Under the pieces are notes generated by a model. The model searched no databases, was not told where the DNA came from, and saw only the letters and a program-made list of their open reading frames with translations. A DNA stretch of 64,000 bases from Sphingomonas bisphenolicum. GTDB taxonomy: Bacteria; Pseudomonadota; Alphaproteobacteria; Sphingomonadales; Sphingomonadaceae. The stretch is taken from contig NZ_AP018818.1 of assembly GCF_024349785.1 (NCBI RefSeq), positions 558,001-622,000 on the forward strand, read 5' to 3'. Positions 45,341 to 54,019 of this stretch are shown piece after piece; position 1 is the first letter of the stretch, and each line of letters begins with the position of its first letter. The position numbers and the translations under genes were made by a program.

Positions 45341-46550
45341 GCTCCCGCTTACCGGCGTCAAGGTCGTCGATTTTTGCTGGATCGGCGCCGGCTCGTACAC
45401 GACCAAGCTCCTCGCTGATCTAGGCGCGGACGTTATCAAAGTCGAAAGCAGCAAATCCCTCGACAGCCTTCGCCTTGCTTCGCCCTATGCGGGCGGGATC
45501 AAGGGCGTCAATCGCAGCGGCTATTTCGCCGATCGGAACAGCTCCAAGCGCAGCATCACGATCAACATGAAGGACCCTCGCGGCGTTGCGATTGTCCATC
45601 AGTTGATCCGCAACTGCGATATCGTCGCCAACAACTTCCGGCCGGGCACGATGGACAAGCTCGGCGTGGGTTACCAAGCGCTGCGAGAGATCAATCCCAG
45701 CCTGATTTTCATCGGCATGTCGATGAACGGCGACGAGGGCCCCGATCGCACGATGCTGGGCTATGGGATCACCATAGCCGCCCTGACCAGCTTTCTTGGC
45801 CTAAGTGGATATCCCGATCGGGAACCGACAGGCACGGGAACCAACTATCCAGATCATGTCCCCAACCCCTGTCACGGCGCATTCGCGATCATGTGTGCGC
45901 TGCGGCACAAAAACCGGACCGGCGAGGGGCAATTGATCGACATGGCTCAAACCGAGCCGATGTTGAGCCTGATGCCAATCCCGGTGATAGACTATAGCGT
46001 CAACGGGCGAACGGCTGGGCGGAACGGCAACCACCTCGAAGGCTTCTCGCCGCGCGGCGTTTATCCGGTCCAGGGAGACGATCGCTGGATCGCTATCAGC
46101 ATCAGTTCGGACGAGCAATGGCTGGTGCTCCGCTCCATCTTGGGTGGCGTGAATCTCGTCAATCCGGACTGGGAGAAAGAAGCAGGGCGCAAGTCGGCGA
46201 CTGGGGAGATCGATCGCGCAATAGCGGCACGAACGGCCGACCGAGACGGATATGCCTTGATGCAGGATTTGCAGGCTCAGGGCGTGACTGCTGGCGTGGT
46301 GCAGAATGCTTCGGACCTTGTGGACCGGGACCCCCAGCTCAAGCACCGCAATCATTGGCGCTATCTGCCGCATAAGGAAATGGGGGATTCGCTTTACAAC
46401 GGCCCTCCCTTCCAGTTTGCTTCGGGACTGATCGGACCTCGTTTCGCCGCCCCTTTGCTGGGCGAGCACAATCGCGAGGTACTCACAGAAGAAGCCGGCC
46501 TGGATGGCTCGGACGTTCATGATCTCGTCGAACAGGGCGTTCTCGTTTAA
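45333..46550 (+). CDS. CaiB/BaiF (type III) CoA transferase, second of a pair
   Basis: A 405-residue protein, standard length. GVKVVDFCWIGAGSYTTKLL, ADLGADVIKVESSKSLD and DRNSSKRSITINMKDPRG with VANNFRPGTMDKLGVGYQAL are the classic N-terminal motifs; GQLIDMAQTEPM carries the likely catalytic Asp (D203). It likely works with the preceding transferase on the pathway acid. Co-transcription is shown by the 8-bp overlap. Confidence 0.94.
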   Translation: MTELPLTGVKVVDFCWIGAGSYTTKLLADLGADVIKVESSKSLDSLRLASPYAGGIKGVNRSGYFADRNSSKRSITINMKDPRGVAIVHQLIRNCDIVANNFRPGTMDKLGVGYQALREINPSLIFIGMSMNGDEGPDRTMLGYGITIAALTSFLGLSGYPDREPTGTGTNYPDHVPNPCHGAFAIMCALRHKNRTGEGQLIDMAQTEPMLSLMPIPVIDYSVNGRTAGRNGNHLEGFSPRGVYPVQGDDRWIAISISSDEQWLVLRSILGGVNLVNPDWEKEAGRKSATGEIDRAIAARTADRDGYALMQDLQAQGVTAGVVQNASDLVDRDPQLKHRNHWRYLPHKEMGDSLYNGPPFQFASGLIGPRFAAPLLGEHNREVLTEEAGLDGSDVHDLVEQGVLV

Positions 46551-46863
46551 CTGCGAACGTCCTTGCAGCAGCCCTAAGAGAACAGGGCAGACCGGTTCAT
46601 TTGGGGAGGGAGCATGAGAAGGAGCGTTGCGCATGCAGAAGGGGGGATACGGTTCGCGAGCGAATGACGCCCTGCATTGAAGGGCCTGCTTCCTCGAAAT
46701 GATCGTGCTCAGCTATTTCGCCACTTTTTGCCTCCACCTCCGTTCCAGTGGCCACGCGATGAGAGGATTTCTCCCGGGGCGACCGATGCCATGGTTGCCC
46801 GCGGTAAGACGCTCCCAACTCTCGCGAACGCTCCTGATTGCATGCATTTAAGAGGAGGCGCCA
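46551..46863. other. Gap without gene
   Basis: 313 bp between the CoA transferase and the alpha/beta-fold gene. Short frames lack family features. Only a weak 5-bp hairpin (GCCCT...AGGGC, about 46570-46587) is seen. GAGGAG just before 46864 is the ribosome site of the next gene. Confidence 0.45.
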
Positions 46864-47709
46864 ATGCCGTTCATGGACAATGGTGAGTATAAGATCTGGT
46901 TCGAGGACGAATGTTTCGCACCTTCATGGCGGCCTCGCGACACCCTCGTCATCCAGCACGGCTTCGGACGCAATTCCGCTTTCTGGCGGCATTGGATCCC
47001 GAAACTGTCGGACACCTACAGGATCGTTCGACCCGATCTTCGGGGGCACGGGCGAAGCACGAGTTCACCAGCGCCCTGGTCGTTCGAGGAACTGGTAGAT
47101 GATCTCGCCGAGTTCATTCGTGAACTGGGAGCAGGGAAAGTACATCTCCTGGGCGAGGCAAGCGGCGGCATGCTCGCTATCGGCGTGGCGGCGCTTCACC
47201 CCAACCTTGTCAAATCCCTTATCACGAGCAGCACGCCGCAAAAAATTGATCTTGACCATCAACGCTTTTTCTCCGCCGGCCGGGAAAGTTGGCGCGAGGC
47301 GATCCTTCAACTCGGATCGAAAGGGTGGGCTGAATGGCTTATCGCCCAACCCGGCACTGTGGCACAGATGGGCAGGAGACAGCGCCACTGGTGGCTCGAA
47401 CAGTTTGCTTTGACGCCTGCCCAAATCCTCGCAGATCTCAGTGATGTGCTCATTACCACGGATGTTGCCCCGCTCCTGCCCCACGTCGCGGCTCCGGCGC
47501 TTGTTCTGGCGCCCATGCAAAGCGCCGCGACCAGCATCGCAGAACAGGTTAAGCTTGCGGAGACCATCCCCAATGCCTGCTTGCAGCCCATCAATGGCGT
47601 CGGCCACGAAATCTATATCGACAAGGTTGACGAGTGCGTGGCGGCTGTCAGGCAATTCCTTGCAAAGGTCAACTCAACCCCTCGTCAATCATCGAATAAA
47701 GTTGATTAA
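46864..47709 (+). CDS. Alpha/beta hydrolase-fold protein with Ala at the nucleophile position
   Basis: A 281-residue protein. TLVIQHGFGRNSAFWRHWIP is the oxyanion loop (HGF) and IVRPDLRGHGRSTSS the next strand. The nucleophile elbow, normally GxSxGG, reads LLGEASGGMLAIG, so the catalytic Ser is replaced by Ala (GCA at 47158-47160). The acid and His strands remain (PALVLAPMQSAATS and INGVGHEIYIDK). It cannot act as an ordinary serine hydrolase unless the next Ser substitutes. Such variants act as lyases, cofactor-free oxygenases or binding proteins in some families. It sits between CoA transferases and the uptake genes. Confidence 0.87.
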   Translation: MPFMDNGEYKIWFEDECFAPSWRPRDTLVIQHGFGRNSAFWRHWIPKLSDTYRIVRPDLRGHGRSTSSPAPWSFEELVDDLAEFIRELGAGKVHLLGEASGGMLAIGVAALHPNLVKSLITSSTPQKIDLDHQRFFSAGRESWREAILQLGSKGWAEWLIAQPGTVAQMGRRQRHWWLEQFALTPAQILADLSDVLITTDVAPLLPHVAAPALVLAPMQSAATSIAEQVKLAETIPNACLQPINGVGHEIYIDKVDECVAAVRQFLAKVNSTPRQSSNKVD

Positions 47710-47848
47710 AAATCATCCAACCGGAAAATATTACCGGCTGAATTGCCATATTTTACGCCTATCTTTTTGAATGATGGCTCAATAGGACTCCGTTTCAATA
47801 GAAAAATAATCACAAGTCGGTCGCGTATGATCGAGTTGGAAGAGAGGT

Positions 47849-49192
47849 ATGACGATGGCGCAATTGACTGCCCAAAACGTCCCTGTAGAGCTGGAAACGC
47901 AATCCGACTGCGATCCCTCAACAATGACCGCAAGCCCGGGGGCATATCGCTATTATGTCCTGATACTGCTTCTGGCGGTCTACTGTTTCAGCTATGTTGA
48001 TCGTCAGATCATCGCCGTTGTCTCTCCGCAATTAAAAGCCGAGCTAGGCCTCAGCGATTCAGCGCTCGGCGCGATCAAAGGACTGGCTTTCTCTCTCTTC
48101 TACACGACGATGGCGGTTCCTCTCGCGATCCTGAGTGACCGCTGGCATCGCGTAAAGCTCATCACTATCGCGCTGAGCCTGTGGTCACTCATGACCGCAC
48201 TTTCATCAATCGCGCAAAGTTTCGTGCACCTGTTTCTCATCCGTTGTGCTGTCGGCATCGGCGAGGCTGGCGGCAATCCACCATCTCACTCGCTGATCTC
48301 GGACTATTTTCGCAAGAACGAACGAGCGACCGCGCTTGGGATATTCCAGATGGGTGTACCGCTCGGCACAACCATCAGCTTTCTTGGAGGTGGATGGCTT
48401 GTTGCAACGCTTGGCTGGCGGGCAACATTCATTGCCGTCGGAATGCCCGGTCTCCTTCTGGCGGCCCTCCTTGCCTTGACATTAAGGGAACGTCCCCGCG
48501 GCGCTAGCGATGACCTGCCCGTCTCCCAAGTGCACGGTCGCTGGCAGGATCAGGTCCGGCTGCTGCTCGGCATGCGCAGCTTTGTCCTAGTCGCTATTGC
48601 CGGCGGCCTTCAGGCCTTCTGCGGTTACGCGCTCATGATGTGGCTTCTGGACTTTACCATTCGCTCTCACGGCATCAGCCTCACTGACGCCTCCCTTGCG
48701 ATGGCCTTGGTGACCGGCATCGGCGGAGGGCTTGGCACTCTTGCCGGAGGCATCACCGTTGACCGGCTGAGCCGACGCGATTGCGGCAATTATTTCCTCA
48801 TTCCGGGCCTCGCGCTTATCGCAAGTGCGCCATTGTTGCTTGCCGGACTCTGGGCACAGCCTACAATGGGTCTCTACTGCCTGTTCGCGGCCTTCACCCT
48901 CCTGTTTGGATGCATGGGACCATTTTACGGGCTGGTTCAGATGCTCGCACCTGCAAATTGTCGGGCGCTTGCAGTCGCCATCTTTTCGCTCAGTCTCAGC
49001 ATCCTTGGAGCAGGATTGGGACCGTTCCTGATCGGTGTCCTTAGCGACATTCTTCAAGGCGTTGCCGGCTCCAATTCGGGTCTAAAGTGGGCGCTTTGCG
49101 TCGTTCCGGCAGCCGCGCTTGCAGGAGGCCTCCTGCTTGCCTTCAACCGTCGGATCGTCTCTGGGGACCTCAAGCCCGCCTCGCACATCTAA
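47849..49192 (+). CDS. MFS transporter, spinster-like/aromatic-acid importer group
   Basis: A 447-residue, 12-span permease. YYVLILLLAVYCFSYVDRQI is span 1 with the charged motif; SDRWHRVKLITIALSLWSLM and FLIRCAVGIGEAGGNPPSHS are typical of the spinster-like group common in sphingomonad catabolic clusters; HSLISDYFRKNERATALGIF follows. It likely moves the pathway substrate or an acid intermediate across the inner membrane. GAGAGG precedes the ATG. The receptor gene starts 38 bp downstream, giving an outer- and inner-membrane uptake pair. Confidence 0.92.
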   Translation: MTMAQLTAQNVPVELETQSDCDPSTMTASPGAYRYYVLILLLAVYCFSYVDRQIIAVVSPQLKAELGLSDSALGAIKGLAFSLFYTTMAVPLAILSDRWHRVKLITIALSLWSLMTALSSIAQSFVHLFLIRCAVGIGEAGGNPPSHSLISDYFRKNERATALGIFQMGVPLGTTISFLGGGWLVATLGWRATFIAVGMPGLLLAALLALTLRERPRGASDDLPVSQVHGRWQDQVRLLLGMRSFVLVAIAGGLQAFCGYALMMWLLDFTIRSHGISLTDASLAMALVTGIGGGLGTLAGGITVDRLSRRDCGNYFLIPGLALIASAPLLLAGLWAQPTMGLYCLFAAFTLLFGCMGPFYGLVQMLAPANCRALAVAIFSLSLSILGAGLGPFLIGVLSDILQGVAGSNSGLKWALCVVPAAALAGGLLLAFNRRIVSGDLKPASHI

Positions 49193-49230
49193 GCGGCACT
49201 TTCACTACAACATAACGAAGGGGATGATCC

Positions 49231-51426
49231 ATGAATTGGAAGTCGTATTCACGCGCCTTGATGATCGGGGCAATGCCGATAGGTTCGCTCGCCTTGGGTG
49301 GTCCGTGCGTGTTAGCTCAAGACCAGCTTAGCGATAGCGGACCTCAGGATATCATTGTCACAGCGCAGCGCAGGTCGGAACGACTGCAGGACGTACCGAT
49401 CTCTGTCGCTGCCATCACCTCGACCCAGCTACAGTCGGCAGGGGTAAACAGTCTCTTTGATGTGGCGCTTCTGGCTCCAGGAGTGAAAATCCAGCAATAT
49501 AATGGCGGCATCCTCCCCATGATCCGTGGCGTCAGTTCGAAGATAGTAGGCGCAGGACTGGAGCCACCAATCGCGACCTATGTTGACGGCGTCTACATCG
49601 GCTCTCCTTTCTCGACCACCTTCTCCTTCAACAATGTCGAGCGCATCGAGATATTGAAGGGACCGCAAGGAACGCTGTTCGGTCGTAACGCGACAGGCGG
49701 GCTCATTCAGATCGTCACCCGCGATCCCAAGCAAGAGCCTGGCGGCACGATGAAGCTGAGCTATGGCAATTTCGACACAGTCGAAGGAAGCTTCTATGTG
49801 ACGGGCGGATTGACCGACAATCTCGCAATCGACTTGTCTGGCCGCCTGTCGACCCAAGGCAAAGGATGGGGCACCAACCTCGCCAACGGGCGCGACGTGA
49901 ACAAGCTCTATCATGACGCAGGTATCCGATCGAAACTGCTCTTCACCCCCACTGACGATCTGGAGATCAGGATCACTGGGGACTATAACGACACGCACAA
50001 TAGTCGGTTCGGTGCGCAACGCCCACCGCGCGGGTTCGTACCGCCCGCTCCCTACGGTCCGGCGTTCAATGGCGGCGATTGGGACATCGCGTCTGACCAG
50101 CAGCCCGATTTTACGGCGAAGGGTGGCGGCATTTCGTCCCGTCTCGACTATAACCTGGGCAACGTCGGACTCGCTGCTATCACCGCTTACCGCAAGTCGC
50201 GCTATCATGGAGTTTTCGATAGCGACTATACCGCATTTCCCGGCCGCTATGCTGAGACAATTGGCCGAGATGAGCAGTTCAGCCAAGAACTTCAGCTACA
50301 GTCGTCTGATGGTCATGGCTTCAACTGGACGCTGGGCGCCTTCTACTACTGGGCTGAGGGACGTTTCGATCCGATCGGCACAATCACCTATGGCACGCCT
50401 GCTACGCCTGGCGGCGTGCGACCTGCAACAGGTCGGTTCGTCCAGGCCGCGCAGGGTACGGAGTCGATCGCCCTCTACGGCCAGGCCAGCGCAGAACTGA
50501 TGCCAAGGCTCAATGCAACCGTTGGCCTTCGCTATACCCATGAGAAGCGCGACCTGGAAGCGGACGCTTTCACTGTGACACCCAGTGGCATCACCGTGGT
50601 TACGACGCCTGAATTTACCTCGTCGACCAAATTCCAGAAGCTCACATGGCGCCTTGCCCTCGACTATCATCTGTCGGCCCGAACCATGGCCTACCTTTCC
50701 TACAATCGCGGCTTCAAGAGTGGAGGCTACAACACGCTTGTGGTGACTCTGCCGCCTTTCGCACCCGAAACACTCGACGCCTACGAAATCGGCGTAAAGA
50801 GCAGCATCGAAAGTTGGCTGACGCTCAATGGCGCGGCCTTCTACTATGACTACAAGAACATCCAGGTGGGCCGCTCGATCAACGGCCTCACCGGAACATA
50901 TAATGCACCGGGCACAGAGATTTACGGCGCGGACGTCGAACTGCGCGCGCAGCCGACCAGAGCGCTTTCGTTAACCCTGGGCTACAGCTACGTGCATGGC
51001 CGGTATCTTGACTTTTCGGGCGCCCAGGTCGCGACGCCTCTCCCTGGCGGAGGCTATTCCGTCGGCACGGGCAATGTCGAGGGCAATCACACGATTTTAT
51101 CGCCCGAACACAGCGTGACACTGGGCGCTAGCTACAATCACGAGCTTGGCGCGGGCATCTTGAAGCTGGATGCCAACTATTCCTATACCAGCCGCTATTA
51201 TCATGAACCCGATAATGTCCTCTCCCAGCCCAGCTACTCGATGCTTGGCGGCACGATCGCCTACGAAACCAAGGCTGGTTTGACCTTCAGCCTGTGGGGC
51301 AAGAATCTCACGAACGAAGCGGTTGAGGTCGTCGGGGGTGTCCAGACCTTCGGCACGCTCGGGCTCGCCCGCTCCGCTTACGGCGAACCACGCACTTATG
51401 GTGTGACCGTCTCGGCGGCTTTCTGA
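49231..51426 (+). CDS. TonB-dependent outer-membrane receptor, catabolic-cluster type
   Basis: A 731-residue protein. Residues 1-30 are a signal peptide ending VLA-QD. DIIVTAQRRSERLQDVPISV is the TonB-box/plug start; PPIATYVDGVYIGSPFSTTF and NVERIEILKGPQGTLFGRNA the plug core; the last strand ends GEPRTYGVTVSAAF. Receptors of this shorter type occur beside aromatic and terpenoid pathways in sphingomonads. It probably imports the growth substrate of the surrounding genes (inference). Confidence 0.95.
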   Translation: MNWKSYSRALMIGAMPIGSLALGGPCVLAQDQLSDSGPQDIIVTAQRRSERLQDVPISVAAITSTQLQSAGVNSLFDVALLAPGVKIQQYNGGILPMIRGVSSKIVGAGLEPPIATYVDGVYIGSPFSTTFSFNNVERIEILKGPQGTLFGRNATGGLIQIVTRDPKQEPGGTMKLSYGNFDTVEGSFYVTGGLTDNLAIDLSGRLSTQGKGWGTNLANGRDVNKLYHDAGIRSKLLFTPTDDLEIRITGDYNDTHNSRFGAQRPPRGFVPPAPYGPAFNGGDWDIASDQQPDFTAKGGGISSRLDYNLGNVGLAAITAYRKSRYHGVFDSDYTAFPGRYAETIGRDEQFSQELQLQSSDGHGFNWTLGAFYYWAEGRFDPIGTITYGTPATPGGVRPATGRFVQAAQGTESIALYGQASAELMPRLNATVGLRYTHEKRDLEADAFTVTPSGITVVTTPEFTSSTKFQKLTWRLALDYHLSARTMAYLSYNRGFKSGGYNTLVVTLPPFAPETLDAYEIGVKSSIESWLTLNGAAFYYDYKNIQVGRSINGLTGTYNAPGTEIYGADVELRAQPTRALSLTLGYSYVHGRYLDFSGAQVATPLPGGGYSVGTGNVEGNHTILSPEHSVTLGASYNHELGAGILKLDANYSYTSRYYHEPDNVLSQPSYSMLGGTIAYETKAGLTFSLWGKNLTNEAVEVVGGVQTFGTLGLARSAYGEPRTYGVTVSAAF

Positions 51427-51432
51427 TCGAAA

Positions 51433-51470
51433 CATGGGCAGCGCGGAACGCCGTGCCAGCGCTGCCCATG
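51433..51470 (+). terminator. Hairpin directly after the receptor gene
   Basis: A 12-bp perfect stem (CATGGGCAGCGC at 51433-51444 with 51459-51470), 14-nt loop, 6 nt after the stop codon. No T tract follows, so it may be a partial terminator or RNA-stabilising element. Confidence 0.5.
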
Positions 51471-51598
51471 ACCAGAAATTCATGCCGTGCTTTTACCGAA
51501 CATTCATATCGGGTCCGGCCGACACCGTTGGAGATCGGGCATGAGAAAAGCCCTCCCGCCAAAGGCGCCGCTTTCAAAAGAGGTCCTTTTGCCGATCG

Positions 51599-51658
51599 TC
51601 AAAAGGCAGGCCAGCCAGGCCACGCCCAAGGACGCGGTATGGCTGGCCTGCCTTTTGA
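51599..51658. terminator. Long bidirectional hairpin between receptor and aldehyde dehydrogenase
   Basis: A perfect 19-bp stem (TCAAAAGGCAGGCCAGCCA at 51599-51617 with 51640-51658) and a 22-nt loop, bordered by A- and T-rich ends on both sides. It lies between convergent genes ending at 51426 and 51672. Confidence 0.8.
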
Positions 51659-51671
51659 AATTGATTGCGAA

Positions 51672-53138
51672 TTATAGTTTCATGACGAACGGAGTGGCCA
51701 CCGGTGCACTGTGGTTGAGGAATATGCTCTTGGCCTCGAGATTGGCCATGATCGCGTCCATGCCATTTTCGCGCCCTGCACCGCTGTCCTTCACGCCACC
51801 AAATGGCATGGTGACACTCAGCATACGATAGCTGTTGATCCATACCGTGCCGGCCTCCAACTTCTCGGACATCCGGAACGCGCGTCCAAAATCTCGCGTC
51901 CATACGCCAGCGGCCAGACCAAAATCACTGTCATTTGCAATCTGCAACGCATCTGCCTCATCCTTGAATCGGATAACCGACAAAATTGGGCCGAAGACCT
52001 CTTCTCGCGCGATCCGCATTTGATTGGTCACGCCGGTGAATATGGTCGGCTGAACAAACCAGCCTTGCCGATCAATGCGCTCGCCGCCAAGAACGCACTG
52101 GGCCCCCTCCCCGCGAGCGATCGCCATATAGTCCAGAACCTTTTCGAACTGATCCCGAGTCGTGACGGGGCCGATTTGGGTTCCCTCGTCGGTGGGATCG
52201 CCGACAACAGCTGTCCTCGCAGTGGCAAGCAATCGCTCCACAAACTCGTCGTGGATATTCTCCTGCACCAGCAGGCGCGACCCCGCGATGCAGCTCTGAC
52301 CGGAGGCAGCGAAAATGCCCGAAATGACGCCATTTGCCGCCGCTTCCAGGTCAGCATCATCAAAAACGATATTGGGCGACTTTCCTCCCAATTCCAGATC
52401 GCAGCGCGCGAAACGCGATGCTGCGATCTGGTTGATCGCGCGCCCGGCCTGCGTGCCCCCAGTAAAGCTGATGCGTGCGACCTTGGGATGCCGCACCAAC
52501 GGATCTCCGGCCTCGGCGCCGAATCCCGTGATGACGTTGAACACGCCCTCGGGGAAGCCTGCCTCCTGCACGAGGCGGGCAAATTCAAGCGCCGACGCCG
52601 AGCTATGTTCGGACGGCTTGTGGATGACGGTGCAACCGGCTGCAAGAGCCGGAGCAATCTTGGCAGCGGCCAGCAAGAGCGGAGAATTCCATGGTGTAAT
52701 GGCAGCGACCACGCCAATGGGTTCATAGCGCGTATAGCCAAAAACGCCGGGTCGGCCGACAGGCGGAACCGATCCCTCGATCTTGTCAGCCAAGCCGGCG
52801 TAATAATAATAAATCTCGGGAAGATATCCTGTCTGGGCCCGCATCTCCGTAAGGAGCTTGCCATTATCCCGAACCTCTATCTCGGCGAGCGTGGGAGCTG
52901 CTTTGACCAGAAGATCAGCCAGCCGCCGCAACAGCGCTCCACGCGCGGATGCGGAATAGCCAGACCAAGGCCCCGAGAGCGCTGCATGGGCGGCCTGTAC
53001 CGCAGCGTTGACATCATCGATGCCGCCGCGCGGAATAGCCGCCCAAGCTTCCTCAGTCCAAGGCTCCACAGATTGGAAGGTTTCACCTGAGGCAGCGGCG
53101 ACAAATTGGCCGCCAATGAACATCTGATATTCTTTCAC
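51672..53138 (-). CDS. NAD(P)-dependent aldehyde dehydrogenase
   Basis: A 488-residue enzyme of full length, starting at GTG 53138 (KEYQMFIGGQFVAAASGETF). VAAITPWNSPLLLAAAKIAP is the cofactor strand, FTGGTQAGRAINQIAASRF the glycine motif, CDLELGGKSPNIVFDDADLE the catalytic Glu region and FAASGQSCIAGSRLLVQENI the nucleophile Cys. EEVFGPILSVIRFKDEADAL is also conserved. It oxidises an aldehyde to the acid that then enters CoA metabolism. It is 47 bp downstream of the enoyl-CoA hydratase on the same strand. Confidence 0.95.
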   Translation of the reverse strand: MKEYQMFIGGQFVAAASGETFQSVEPWTEEAWAAIPRGGIDDVNAAVQAAHAALSGPWSGYSASARGALLRRLADLLVKAAPTLAEIEVRDNGKLLTEMRAQTGYLPEIYYYYAGLADKIEGSVPPVGRPGVFGYTRYEPIGVVAAITPWNSPLLLAAAKIAPALAAGCTVIHKPSEHSSASALEFARLVQEAGFPEGVFNVITGFGAEAGDPLVRHPKVARISFTGGTQAGRAINQIAASRFARCDLELGGKSPNIVFDDADLEAAANGVISGIFAASGQSCIAGSRLLVQENIHDEFVERLLATARTAVVGDPTDEGTQIGPVTTRDQFEKVLDYMAIARGEGAQCVLGGERIDRQGWFVQPTIFTGVTNQMRIAREEVFGPILSVIRFKDEADALQIANDSDFGLAAGVWTRDFGRAFRMSEKLEAGTVWINSYRMLSVTMPFGGVKDSGAGRENGMDAIMANLEAKSIFLNHSAPVATPFVMKL

Positions 53139-53185
53139 GCTACCTCACCATTATTCATCAATCTGTGGACCCCAACAAGCCTCAA

Positions 53186-53965
53186 TCAGCCTTGGCCAAC
53201 CAATCGTTCGCCCTTCGAGAAGCGAGCGAGTCCTTCGCTGCCAGCTGCCGTCAGGCGATTGATCTCATCGATCTTGCCGATACCGAAGTTGAATGCGCCA
53301 TCCCAGTCGATTTCGACCGGAATTTGGTCCATTGCTCCCTTGCTGATCGTAAGAGCGGTCTGATTGAACTGGCCAATCTTTGCAGCGATGGCCTCCGCCT
53401 CCGGCAGCAACTGGTCATGCGGAACCACCTTGTTGACCAGCCCCCAACGTTCGGCGGTCGCGCCGTCGATCCGCTCGGTCGTGAACATCATCCAAGCATG
53501 GCGTTTGCGGGTCAGCGAATATTGCGTCGAGGGACCTGCAAGTCCAGGATAGGTGGCAAAGCCCATTTCGGGCATACCCATCGAGGCGCGTTCCGAAGCA
53601 ACCGCCAGATCACACACATTGATCAGCGTCACTCCGCCACCCAGCGCCAGGCCGTTCACGGCCGCAATGAAGACCGCCGGATGCGCACGGATCGCAACGT
53701 TGACCGCCTGCCAGGAAGTGGCGGGATCGGCCTCGACACCTGCTTCACGGTCGGCGCTGGCTTCCTTGAGATCGAGCCCCGCACAGAAGCTCACGTCGGT
53801 CCCGGTGAGAACGATGACGCCGAAGCGCCCCTTGAGATCCTCCATCGCTTCAAGCATAGCAATGCGAGCTGCCTTGTTCATCGCGTTGCGCTTGTCGGGA
53901 CGGTTGATACGCAGGACGGCATAGCCCTCCTTCTCTTCGACCACGACCAGATTTTCTTCGCTCAT
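53186..53965 (-). CDS. Enoyl-CoA hydratase/isomerase
   Basis: A 259-residue crotonase-fold protein. FVG-type substrate loop GTDVSFCAGLDLKEASA, the oxyanion-hole GGG in VNGLALGGGVTLINVCDLAV and MPEMGFATYPGLAGPSTQYS. The position of one catalytic Glu of hydratases (in 'SERASMGMPEMGFA') is kept, the second is less clear, so hydratase, isomerase or aldolase activity is possible. GGAG precedes the ATG at 53965. It lies in the operon 57093-51672. Confidence 0.9.
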   Translation of the reverse strand: MSEENLVVVEEKEGYAVLRINRPDKRNAMNKAARIAMLEAMEDLKGRFGVIVLTGTDVSFCAGLDLKEASADREAGVEADPATSWQAVNVAIRAHPAVFIAAVNGLALGGGVTLINVCDLAVASERASMGMPEMGFATYPGLAGPSTQYSLTRKRHAWMMFTTERIDGATAERWGLVNKVVPHDQLLPEAEAIAAKIGQFNQTALTISKGAMDQIPVEIDWDGAFNFGIGKIDEINRLTAAGSEGLARFSKGERLVGQG

Positions 53966-54019
53966 GATTTTCTCCATATCTTTGCGTGCGCGAGAGTGCG
54001 CGACAACCATTGCTGTTGA

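Noticed and set aside
44760..45960. Possible loss of the catalytic Asp in both CoA transferases (Glu in IQEAI and QTEPM)
   Set aside because: Comparison with remembered CaiB and Frc sequences places the catalytic Asp in the preceding (V/I)D(V/I/L)(S/A) element, which both proteins keep (D198 and D203).
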